11,578 nucleotides of DNA. Origin: W0P28-013 sp963659365. Lineage in GTDB: Bacteria > Bacteroidota > Bacteroidia > Bacteroidales > Paludibacteraceae. The position numbers were made by a program, and so were the translations under genes. The DNA is taken from assembly GCA_963659365.1 (NCBI GenBank), contig CAVKTI010000066.1:1-11578 (forward strand), given 5' to 3'. Of the stretch, positions 1 through 4,300 are shown in pieces. Each line of letters begins with the position of its first letter. Within the stretch, counting starts at the first letter, position 1. A model generated the notes under the pieces. The model worked only from the letters and a program-made list of their open reading frames with translations. It had not been told where the DNA came from and did no database searches.

Positions 1-160
1 AACTCGTTTGAGCAATGCCGAGCGGAGAAAAAATCTTTGCGAAGCAAGAAACAGCACGAAGCGCAACCTTAAACTTTGAAACTTGAAACTTGAAATTTCA
101 AAAAAAAGCGTTCTTTGAAGTATTGAGAATAGTCGCAACTTGTTTCGATACAAGTTCACA
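1..160. other. Left-edge intergenic stretch with host-type low-complexity repeats
   Basis: No credible gene is seen in the first 160 bases. The words GAAGCAAGAAACAGCACGAA, CGAAGCGCAA and a run of TTGAAACTTGAAACTTGAAA-type units (about 36-108) match, loosely and in the same order, the tail of the repeat-rich gap at 1431-1519. This looks like the 3' part of another copy of the modular intergenic repeat described at 1257-1519. A short minus-strand ORF here has no recognisable product and is treated as chance. Confidence 0.5.
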
Positions 161-192
161 TTTGCACGACCGAGATGAAAACAGTATCTTTG
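161..192 (+). promoter_or_regulatory. Bacteroidota-type promoter for the KilA-N gene
   Basis: TTTG at 161-164 and TATCTTTG at 185-192 are separated by 20 nt. This matches the -33 TTTG / -7 TAnnTTTG consensus of Bacteroidota primary sigma factor promoters. Transcription would begin near 198-200. That leaves a leader of about 105 nt before the ATG at 304, and the leader starts just upstream of the structured region at 211-288. The consensus match is seen directly; promoter activity is inferred. Confidence 0.65.
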
Positions 193-210
193 TAGCGTTA
201 TTGCTTTCGT

Positions 211-288
211 GGCTGTTAGCGTATGCGTGAGTTACACCTCTCTTTGGTCGGTGCAAACAGCCACAATAGGCACTGACCATTGGGAGGT
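211..288 (+). promoter_or_regulatory. Structured 5' leader (hairpin with pseudoknot) upstream of KilA-N
   Basis: Bases 236-254 pair with 270-288 to give a 19-position stem interrupted only by two adjacent U-U mismatches (243/281 and 244/280). Its core is GGTCGGTGC (246-254) against GCACTGACC (270-278), and its outer part is ACCTC (236-240) against GAGGT (284-288). The 15-nt apical loop (255-269) contains AACAGCC (256-262), which is perfectly complementary to GGCTGTT (211-217). The result is a 7-bp pseudoknot helix. The GGAGG at 283-287, the only Shine-Dalgarno-like word near the gene, lies inside the stem. The element sits between the predicted transcription start and the KilA-N start codon, as expected for a cis-regulatory RNA. 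The pairing is visible in the sequence. Function (autoregulation, ligand or protein binding, translational control) is unknown, and I do not recognise a named Rfam family. Confidence 0.6.
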
Positions 289-303
289 TTTTCATTTGGG
301 ACT

Positions 304-1188
304 ATGGCAAAGAGTGTTCAAAAAATCAATGTAGAGGGAACTGAAATATCTGTTATTCTCAACAAAAACGATTCGGACTATATCAGTTTGACCGATATGG
401 CGCGCTACAAAAACAATGAGCCATCTATGGTTATAGCCAACTGGATGCGCAATATCAACACCATTGAGTATTTGGGTGTTTGGGAAATACTGCACAACCC
501 AAATTTTAATTCCATCGAATTCGATGGAATTAAAACCGAAGCAGGGCACAATGCTTTTACTATGTCGCCTAAGAAATGGGTAACATCTACAAATGCCATT
601 GGAATAATTACCAAGGCAGGGCGATATGGTAGTGGCACATACGCACACAAAGACATAGCCTTCAGTTTTGGAATGTGGTTGAGTCCTACATTTCAGTTGT
701 ACATAGTAAAAGAGTATCAGCACCTGAAAGAGGTCGAAAACAACCCTTTGGCGATAGAGTGGGATGTAAAGCGCATTTTATCAAAAACCAATTATACGCT
801 CCACACCGACGCTATTCGGAATGTTATCATACCGAAGTTGTCTATTGCCGAAGCCAAAAAAGGCATAGCCTACGCCACCGAAGCCGATTTGTTGAATATA
901 GCACTATTCGGCTGTCGAGCAAAGGACTGGGAGGAGAGCAATCCCACATTGGCATTGCAGGGGAAAAACATACGAGACACCGCTTCTATCAATCAGTTGG
1001 TAGTCTTATCAAACATGGAGGCGTTGAATGCCGAAATGATAAAGCAAGGAATAGACCGAATGCAACGGCTGAACCTGCTGCACAAAATGGCAAAGGAGCA
1101 AATAACAGCATTGGACAAGAGCAACGCCGAACAGCGTTTCCGCAAACTCATATCGGGCGCAGACAACAAAGAATTGCCCGACAAATAA
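304..1188 (+). CDS. KilA-N domain protein (phage DNA-binding / antirepressor type)
   Basis: This 294-residue protein has an N-terminal KilA-N domain (about residues 5-145). The recognisable family blocks are YISLTDMARYKN (26-37), the VIANWMRN segment (43-50), WVTSTNAIGI (92-101), GRYGSGTYAHKDIAF (106-120) and SFGMWLSPTFQLYIVKEYQ (121-139). KilA-N domains are found in large DNA viruses and phages and are thought to bind nucleic acid; phage members often act as antirepressors or morons. The C-terminal half (150-294) is helical and charged with no domain I can name. The ATG at 304 is preferred over the in-frame TTG at 280 because homologues start near the MAK...I..V..T.I segment and the TTG lies inside the leader stem. 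The gene has its own promoter, structured leader and terminator, so it is probably a monocistronic accessory unit. It is more AT-rich than the tail genes. A 32-bp palindrome lies inside the gene at 504-535. Confidence 0.88.
   Translation: MAKSVQKINVEGTEISVILNKNDSDYISLTDMARYKNNEPSMVIANWMRNINTIEYLGVWEILHNPNFNSIEFDGIKTEAGHNAFTMSPKKWVTSTNAIGIITKAGRYGSGTYAHKDIAFSFGMWLSPTFQLYIVKEYQHLKEVENNPLAIEWDVKRILSKTNYTLHTDAIRNVIIPKLSIAEAKKGIAYATEADLLNIALFGCRAKDWEESNPTLALQGKNIRDTASINQLVVLSNMEALNAEMIKQGIDRMQRLNLLHKMAKEQITALDKSNAEQRFRKLISGADNKELPDK
504..535. repeat. Perfect 32-bp palindrome inside the KilA-N gene
   Basis: TTTTAATTCCATCGAA (504-519) is followed directly by its exact reverse complement TTCGATGGAATTAAAA (520-535), with GAATTC at the centre. 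The centre falls on a codon boundary between Glu72 and Phe73, so both strands encode the same peptide FNSIEFDGIK in register. It could be a DNA-binding site for a dimeric protein (possibly KilA-N itself), a 14-bp mRNA hairpin with an AAUU loop, or a by-product of a conserved peptide and AT-rich codon choice. Only the symmetry is established. Confidence 0.95.
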
Positions 1189-1217
1189 CCTGCCCAAATT
1201 TCTGGAGCCACCACCCC

Positions 1218-1256
1218 AAAAGCGACTATTTTCTGTACGAGTAGCCGCTTTTTTTT
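1218..1256 (+). terminator. Rho-independent terminator after KilA-N
   Basis: AAAAGCGACTA (1218-1228) pairs with TAGCCGCTTTT (1242-1252) with a single A/C mismatch. The loop is 13 nt and is followed by a continuous T run to 1256. It lies about 30 nt past the KilA-N stop codon. The gene therefore appears to be transcribed separately from the lysis genes that follow. Confidence 0.7.
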
Positions 1257-1525
1257 AATTGACAATGATAGTAGCAAGAAGCAAGTAGCAAGAATAGATT
1301 TTGAGATGATAGAGCATAGAACATAGGACATAGACGAAATTAGTGTATAAAGTGAAAAGTCTATAAAGTTGAAAGTCTATAAAGTGCGAAAGTAGGGACG
1401 CACCGAGTGCGTCCGAAACAATTCCACAAAAACACAGAAACAGCGCGAAGCGCAAGAAACATAGAAACAATTAAACAGTGCGAAGCGCAATCTTAAATTT
1501 GAAATTTGAAATTTGAAATCTAAAC
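1257..1525. repeat. Modular intergenic repeat region, copy 1
   Basis: This gene-free stretch holds, in order: AATTGACAATGATAG followed by AGCAAG-type units (1257-1294); several copies of GTATAAAGTG / AAAGTCTATAAAGT (about 1346-1386); the 29-nt palindromic element (1391-1419); two copies of GCGAAGCGCAA (about 1445-1455 and 1480-1490); and a GAAATTT tract (1495-1519) just before the ATG at 1526. The same modules recur in the same order at 1865-2065, and partly at 1-108 and 2499-2710. A possible -7 box TAAATTTG lies at 1494-1501 but has no good -33 partner. No ORF in this stretch is credible. Confidence 0.75.
1391..1419. repeat. 29-nt palindromic element, copy A
   Basis: A perfect 8-bp stem GGACGCAC (1396-1403) and GTGCGTCC (1407-1414) encloses a CGA loop. 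It is flanked by AGTAG on the left and GAAAC on the right. All 29 positions are identical to the copies at 1988-2016 and 2682-2710. It resembles a REP-like intergenic palindrome. There is no T run after the stem, so it is not a standard terminator. Confidence 0.9.
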
Positions 1526-1867
1526 ATGGACTGGATTAGTGTTATTATGAGCAGTATCGCAGCAGTTATCGGTGCGATGGGGGGCGGCGGCATTTTTTTG
1601 ATACGCCAAAACAAGACCGCCAAAAAAATCGAAAACGAGGCGGCACAGAGTGCCGAGTGGCGCAAGTTGTACGACGAGGTAAAGGCCGAACTGCACGAGC
1701 GCGACGAGAAAATAGACCGCATCTACGACGAAAAAAAGGTGCTGCGAAACGAGATGCACAACCTATCGAAGCGCATCACCGAACTGGAAGTAGAGCAGAC
1801 CAAAAATTGCATCTACCGCTGCGAAGTACCCGGCTGCAAAAAACGCCAACCACCCACTGGATTTTAA
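1526..1867 (+). CDS. Small one-TM coiled-coil phage protein, possible holin-like lysis component
   Basis: The 113-residue protein has one N-terminal hydrophobic segment (about 5-27, with a GGGG run at 19-22). A long charged coiled-coil-like region follows (about 30-93, rich in E/K/R), then a C-terminal motif with Cys95, Cys99 and Cys104 ending KKRQPPTGF. From memory of the family, Bacteroidota phage proteins of this build (N-terminal TM, coiled coil, C-terminal Cys plus R/Q-PP motif) are common near lysis genes but usually lack an assigned function. The next gene has a spanin-like layout, so a holin-like or lysis-accessory role is possible, though one TM segment and a long soluble tail are not diagnostic. 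The Cys cluster could bind metal. No Shine-Dalgarno is seen; the start follows an AT-rich GAAATTT tract. The stop codon is part of the next repeat module. Confidence 0.75.
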   Translation: MDWISVIMSSIAAVIGAMGGGGIFLIRQNKTAKKIENEAAQSAEWRKLYDEVKAELHERDEKIDRIYDEKKVLRNEMHNLSKRITELEVEQTKNCIYRCEVPGCKKRQPPTGF

Positions 1868-2078
1868 TTGACAATGGATAATTGATAATTGATAATGATA
1901 GTCGCAAGATGCAAGTAGCAAGTAGCAAGACGAGTGTAAAAGTTTGAAAGTGTATAAAGTGGAAAGTGTATAAAGTGGAAAGTGAAAAGTAGGGACGCAC
2001 CGAGTGCGTCCGAAACGATTAAACGATTAAACACTTCAACAATTTGAAATTTGAAATTTGAAATTCTGAAATTTAACT
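1865..2078. repeat. Modular intergenic repeat region, copy 2
   Basis: The region repeats the modules of 1257-1525 in the same order: TAATTGACAATGG with ATTGATAATTGATAATGATAG expansions (1865-1901); GCAAGTAGCAAGTAGCAAG (about 1912-1931); GTATAAAGTGGAAAGT repeats (about 1951-1990); the 29-nt palindromic element (1988-2016); GATTAAAC doublets (2016-2032); and a GAAATTT tract (2041-2065) shortly before the ATG at 2079. No gene is seen, and no clear promoter was found. Confidence 0.75.
1988..2016. repeat. 29-nt palindromic element, copy B
   Basis: Identical over all 29 positions to the copies at 1391-1419 and 2682-2710. The 8-bp stem with CGA loop lies at 1993-2011. It occupies the same relative place in the gap: after the TATAAAGTG repeats and before the AAAC / GAAATTT tract. 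Confidence 0.9.
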
Positions 2079-2504
2079 ATGGACGACAGCAAAGAGATAC
2101 GGCGACTTTTGGTATGGCTTGCGCTGCTGGCGGCTGCGCTGGTGGCAGTGGTCTGCCTGTCGAGTTGCAGAACCATCGTACCGCAGGAGCGCATTGTCTA
2201 TCGCTCCGACACCGTGCGGCAGGTGCAGCGCGACAGCATTTTCTATCACTATACCGACACGGTAAGGGAACGCCAAAGAGGCGACACCATCTTTGTCGAG
2301 CAGATAAAATGGCGCACCGCCTACCGTGAGTTCCTGCGCACCGACACCGTTATCAGAACCGACAGCGTAACCACAACGAACAATGTTATCGTGGCACAGA
2401 TGAACGGCTTTCAGCGCACATTCTTTTGGTTGGGTTGGGCGTTCGTGGCACTCATAGTCCTTTGGGTTGCTTGGAAAGTGGCGAAAGTGTATTTGCGAGT
2501 GTGA
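2079..2504 (+). CDS. Putative unimolecular spanin: lipoprotein signal plus C-terminal TM segment
   Basis: The 141-residue protein begins with a charged stretch (KEIRR), a hydrophobic segment (about 10-26) and a lipobox L27-S28-S29-C30, so Cys30 would be lipidated after signal peptidase II cleavage. Residues 31-112 are polar, with recurring DTV/DSI/TDSV units, a pattern common in Bacteroidota phage lipoproteins. A second hydrophobic helix lies at about 115-132 with a short basic tail (K133, K136, R140). An outer-membrane lipid anchor plus an inner-membrane C-terminal TM in one chain is the layout of u-spanins such as T1 gp11, which disrupt the outer membrane at the last lysis step. The neighbouring small membrane protein fits a lysis cassette. 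An ordinary lipoprotein of unknown function is the alternative. The stop codon lies in the first unit of the downstream octamer array. Confidence 0.72.
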   Translation: MDDSKEIRRLLVWLALLAAALVAVVCLSSCRTIVPQERIVYRSDTVRQVQRDSIFYHYTDTVRERQRGDTIFVEQIKWRTAYREFLRTDTVIRTDSVTTTNNVIVAQMNGFQRTFFWLGWAFVALIVLWVAWKVAKVYLRV

Positions 2505-2680
2505 AAGTGTGAAAGTTTGAAAGTGTGAAAGTTTGAAAGTGTGAAAGTGTATAAAGTGAAAAGTCTATAAAGTGTGAAAGTGTGAAAGTGTGAAAGTGTG
2601 AAAGTGTGAAAGTGTGAAAGTGTGAAAGTGTGAAAGTTTGAAAGTGTATAAAGTGAAAAGTTTATAAAGTGGAAAGTGAA
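2499..2680. repeat. GTGTGAAA octamer tandem array
   Basis: The array has period 8. Six units run from 2499 to 2546 (GTGTGAAA with GTTTGAAA at 2515-2522 and 2531-2538). A GTATAAAGTG / AAAGTCTATAAAG interruption follows. Then eight perfect GTGTGAAA units occupy 2572-2635, one GTTTGAAA lies at 2636-2643, and further GTATAAAGTG-type words extend to about 2680. The array begins inside the upstream gene and supplies its stop codon (TGA at 2502-2504). It appears to be an expansion of the AAAGTGTATAAAGTG module seen in the other gaps. Such short tandem arrays are prone to slippage, so the copy number may vary between relatives. Confidence 0.9.
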
Positions 2681-2681
2681 C

Positions 2682-2710
2682 AGTAGGGACGCACCGAGTG
2701 CGTCCGAAAC
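2682..2710. repeat. 29-nt palindromic element, copy C
   Basis: Third identical copy of the 29-nt element (8-bp stem, CGA loop). It again directly follows a TATAAAGTGGAAAGTGAA-type segment. It is the last copy in the window; none is found in the Panacea, small-ORF, tail or integrase parts. Confidence 0.9.
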
Positions 2711-2815
2711 GCTACACCAAATCTGCAAATCAACTCATCCCCCCCCCCAAAAAAAAATGCGCTTTTTTTTCAATTTTGAAAAAAAAGTTTGTAACTTTGC
2801 AAAAATTTACACGGC
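2711..2815 (+). promoter_or_regulatory. Promoter region of the Panacea operon, with C10-A9 homopolymer tract
   Basis: TAACTTTG at 2792-2799 matches the Bacteroidota -7 consensus TAnnTTTG. The position 20 nt upstream is only T-rich, and a TTTG at 2775-2778 is too close (13 nt), so the -33 element is weak. Transcription would begin near 2806, giving an almost leaderless mRNA with the ATG at 2816. Upstream lie a C10 run (2739-2748), an A9 run (2749-2757), TGCGC and a T8 run (2763-2770). ATCAACTCATC (2729-2739) and CAATTTTGAAAAA (2771-2783) recur in the promoter region of the small ORFs at 3879-3915. Confidence 0.5.
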
Positions 2816-3400
2816 ATGGACTTCTCGAAATCAGACAAGCGCAAGGTTGGCAATGCTCTGATTTACGCCATCAATCACAGCGATACGCCAGTCAATAAGA
2901 CCAAGTTGCTGAAACTGCTCTATCTTATGGAGGAGACGATGGCGCGCGTCTATCATGCGCCGTTTTTGTCGCTTCCGTACGAGGTTTGGCAGTATGGTGC
3001 TGTTCAAAAAGATTTGTATGCCGAGTTGAGCAACGATTGCCCAACGATATTGAGCGAATATGTTGGCGTTGATGCGAATGGTAATTTTGTTGCCAAGCAA
3101 GCGTTCGACGACGAAGAGTTTTCGGACGAGGAGTTGGAGATGATGCAAACGGTGATGGCCAAGTATGGCAATAAAATTGCACACCAACTGGTTGAAATGC
3201 TGCACAAAAGGGGCAGTCTTTGGTATAAGACATCGGAGCAGAACGGTGTTTTGCAGTCGTTCAAAAACAAACAGGCCACCACATCGCCTTTCACCATCGA
3301 TTTCACCGATGGCATGGACGAATGTCAGAAACAGGCCTATCAGCAGTGTGTCGAAATTCGCCAAACAGCAAGCGCATTGAGGAGCAAGGCAAATGTTTGA
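2816..3400 (+). CDS. Panacea (DUF4065 / SocA-like) domain protein, putative antitoxin
   Basis: The 194-residue protein shows the Panacea signature: KLLKLLYLMEE (30-40), YEVWQYGAVQKDLYAEL (55-71) and, near the end of the domain, LVEMLHKRGSLWYKT (125-139). Panacea proteins (also called GepA, SocA or DUF4065) are frequent on phages and mobile elements. They have been shown to act as antitoxins that neutralise unrelated toxins encoded next to them. The domain covers roughly residues 10-140; the C-terminal tail (about 140-194) could be the toxin-specific part. The next gene starts 8 nt before this one stops, which suggests translational coupling and a two-gene toxin-antitoxin operon. The domain is recognised with good confidence. 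The antitoxin role is inferred from the family and the gene pairing. Confidence 0.85.
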   Translation: MDFSKSDKRKVGNALIYAINHSDTPVNKTKLLKLLYLMEETMARVYHAPFLSLPYEVWQYGAVQKDLYAELSNDCPTILSEYVGVDANGNFVAKQAFDDEEFSDEELEMMQTVMAKYGNKIAHQLVEMLHKRGSLWYKTSEQNGVLQSFKNKQATTSPFTIDFTDGMDECQKQAYQQCVEIRQTASALRSKANV

Positions 3401-3833
3401 GATTGGCACACTCTTATATTTCACACAGTTCTTTTTCAAAAATGGGAACACGCCAAAACCCAAATTTTTTGTCGTGTTGGGTATTGTCGATAGCGAGGTA
3501 GTGCTGGCTTCGTTGCCCACATCGCACGACCACATTCCAAACAAGTACAGCGCATTGTCGGGCTGCATAAACGACGATTTGCAACGGTTCAATGTGTTCA
3601 AATTCAGTGCTTACAACTCTGTTACCGACACAGGTTTTGCTTTTGCAAAAGACACATTCATATACGGCGAACAACTGGACACATATCCTATTGCCGAACT
3701 ATTGGCGTGGCAAGCCAGCGCACAGACCGACATTTTGAACAAGGGAAAACTCAATGCAGAACTATTTGATGCCCTGCGCAAGTGCTTGCAGAACTCTACC
3801 AAAGTAAAAAGACGATACAAACACTACATCTGA
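3393..3833 (+). CDS. Putative Panacea-partner toxin, possibly MazF/PemK-like
   Basis: This 146-residue protein has no motif I can assign firmly. Its N-terminus, IGTLLYF (4-10), then KPKFFVVLG (22-30), VVLASLPTS (36-44) and later GEQLD (92-96) and a C-terminal helix (about 120-134), follow the order of conserved blocks in MazF/PemK-type SH3-fold mRNA interferases (G-D-L-x, K-x-P-x-VVL, P-x-T-[ST], D-Q). Similarity is weak and the HDHIP segment is not typical of MazF. The ATG lies within the end of the Panacea gene (3393-3395 against stop 3398-3400), so it depends on the same mRNA. Size, overlap and order fit the toxin of a PanA/PanT pair. A Panacea-linked accessory protein of another kind is possible. 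The tail (137-146) is basic. Confidence 0.6.
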   Translation: MFEIGTLLYFTQFFFKNGNTPKPKFFVVLGIVDSEVVLASLPTSHDHIPNKYSALSGCINDDLQRFNVFKFSAYNSVTDTGFAFAKDTFIYGEQLDTYPIAELLAWQASAQTDILNKGKLNAELFDALRKCLQNSTKVKRRYKHYI

Positions 3834-3898
3834 TAAAATTGATTTTGCCCCACAGACCTTTATTGATGCGTTAAACTTATCAACTCATCAACTCAAAA
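3834..3898. other. Short gap after the Panacea pair
   Basis: No gene and no convincing terminator are seen. The stretch contains ATCAACTCATC (3879-3889), which is identical to 2729-2739 in the promoter region of the Panacea operon. Confidence 0.4.
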
Positions 3899-3930
3899 TT
3901 TGCAATTTTGAAAAATTTTCACTACATTTG
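3899..3930 (+). promoter_or_regulatory. Bacteroidota-type promoter for the small-ORF array
   Basis: TTTG (3899-3902) and TACATTTG (3923-3930) are separated by 20 nt, the same spacing as the KilA-N promoter and a full match to TTTG-N20-TAnnTTTG. The predicted start is near 3937, about 35 nt before the first ATG (3972). AAAATT-TGC-AATTTT (3895-3909) forms a 6-bp inverted repeat over the -33 element and could be an operator. Confidence 0.65.
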
Positions 3931-3971
3931 TGGCGATAAAACGATTGTCGAACCTTAAAACACTTGAAATT

Positions 3972-4055
3972 ATGTTTGTTTGGCCTGATGTGGGGTTGTG
4001 GGCGTTACCCATTCTGATTTTTATTCTCTACATGACCTTTCGGTCGAAAAAGTAG
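3972..4055 (+). CDS. Small hydrophobic membrane peptide, tandem copy 1 (27 aa)
   Basis: The ORF starts MFVWPDVGLW, continues through a hydrophobic stretch (residues 7-20, with Pro13) and ends TFRSKK with stop TAG. It is the first of three consecutive ORFs with the same layout: MF, a Pro/His-Asp before GLW, a central Pro, a TM helix, a basic tail. All start exactly 111 nt apart. Short single-TM peptides with a conserved Pro and a basic tail resemble Fst/Ldr-type type I toxins, and also phage small membrane proteins. No homologue is recognised by name. The ORF lies downstream of a strong promoter and upstream of a terminator. Confidence 0.6.
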   Translation: MFVWPDVGLWALPILIFILYMTFRSKK

Positions 4056-4082
4056 GGGCGTGTTTCCTATAATTGAAAAACC

Positions 4083-4166
4083 ATGTTTGCATTTCCTGAT
4101 TTTGGGCTGTGGGGCATTCCCATTCTGATTTTTATTCTCTACATGACCTTTCGGTCGAAAAAGTAG
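4083..4166 (+). CDS. Small hydrophobic membrane peptide, tandem copy 2 (27 aa)
   Basis: The ORF starts MFAFPDFGLWGIP, has the hydrophobic core ILIFILYM (14-21) and ends TFRSKK, stop TAG. Its second half is identical in protein to copy 1. Differences between copies lie in the first 12 residues and are mostly conservative (V/A, W/F, V/F, A-L/G-I), so the reading frame seems to be kept by selection. This supports real translation. Function is not known. Confidence 0.62.
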   Translation: MFAFPDFGLWGIPILIFILYMTFRSKK

Positions 4167-4193
4167 GGGCTTGTTTCCTATAATTGAAAAGCC

Positions 4194-4280
4194 ATGTTTG
4201 TATTTCATGATTTGGGGCTGTGGGGCGTTCCCGTTTTGATTCTTGCATTTATAATTGCCTACAAAAAGCATAAAAAGTAA
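4194..4280 (+). CDS. Small hydrophobic membrane peptide, tandem copy 3 (28 aa)
   Basis: The ORF starts MFVFHDLGLWGVPVL, continues ILAFIIAY and ends KKHKK, stop TAA. It is the most diverged copy. The DNA of the second half differs at many places, yet the peptide still has a TM helix followed by a Lys-rich tail. That conservation of protein form over DNA sequence is the best evidence that these are genes. The HDLGLWGVP start recalls the HDL...P pattern of Ldr toxins; this is resemblance, not proven homology. Confidence 0.65.
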   Translation: MFVFHDLGLWGVPVLILAFIIAYKKHKK

Positions 4281-4300
4281 CACACTTTTTTATTCTGTTG

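Larger units (their letters stand above)
3972..4280 (+). repeat. Three tandem 111-nt repeat units, each carrying one small ORF
   Basis: Start codons at 3972, 4083 and 4194 are exactly 111 nt apart, with 27-nt spacers (4056-4082 and 4167-4193). Units 1 and 2 are nearly identical from CCCATTCTGATTTTTATTCT through the spacer to the next ATG, which points to recent duplication. Unit 3 keeps the start region but diverges in its second half. Both spacers contain TTTCCTATAATTGAAAA just before CCATG, which may be the ribosome-binding or leader segment. Confidence 0.9.

Noticed and set aside
280..303. In-frame TTG start giving the KilA-N protein eight extra residues
   Set aside because: The TTG lies in the leader stem and the extra residues (GGFSFGT) are not typical of the family; ATG at 304 fits the domain start.
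1391..2710. CRISPR-like repeats (three identical 29-nt palindromic copies)
   Set aside because: Copies are about 600-700 nt apart with genes between them, not regular short spacers; no cas gene is present.
2411..2728. Minus-strand ORF with FHTFTLS repeats
   Set aside because: It is only a translation of the GTGTGAAA array and palindromic element.
2749..2770. A9-TGCGC-T8 as a terminator for the lysis genes
   Set aside because: The stem would be A-T only with a five-base loop, too weak to support without further evidence.
4056..4193. TATAAT in both spacers of the small-ORF array as sigma-70 promoters
   Set aside because: Bacteroidota do not normally use this -10 form, no -35 is seen, and the conservation is explained by recent duplication.
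4005..4283. Minus-strand 92-codon ORF with internal repeats
   Set aside because: It is antisense to the 111-nt repeats; its periodic peptide follows from the tandem DNA, whereas the plus-strand small ORFs keep a consistent membrane-peptide design.
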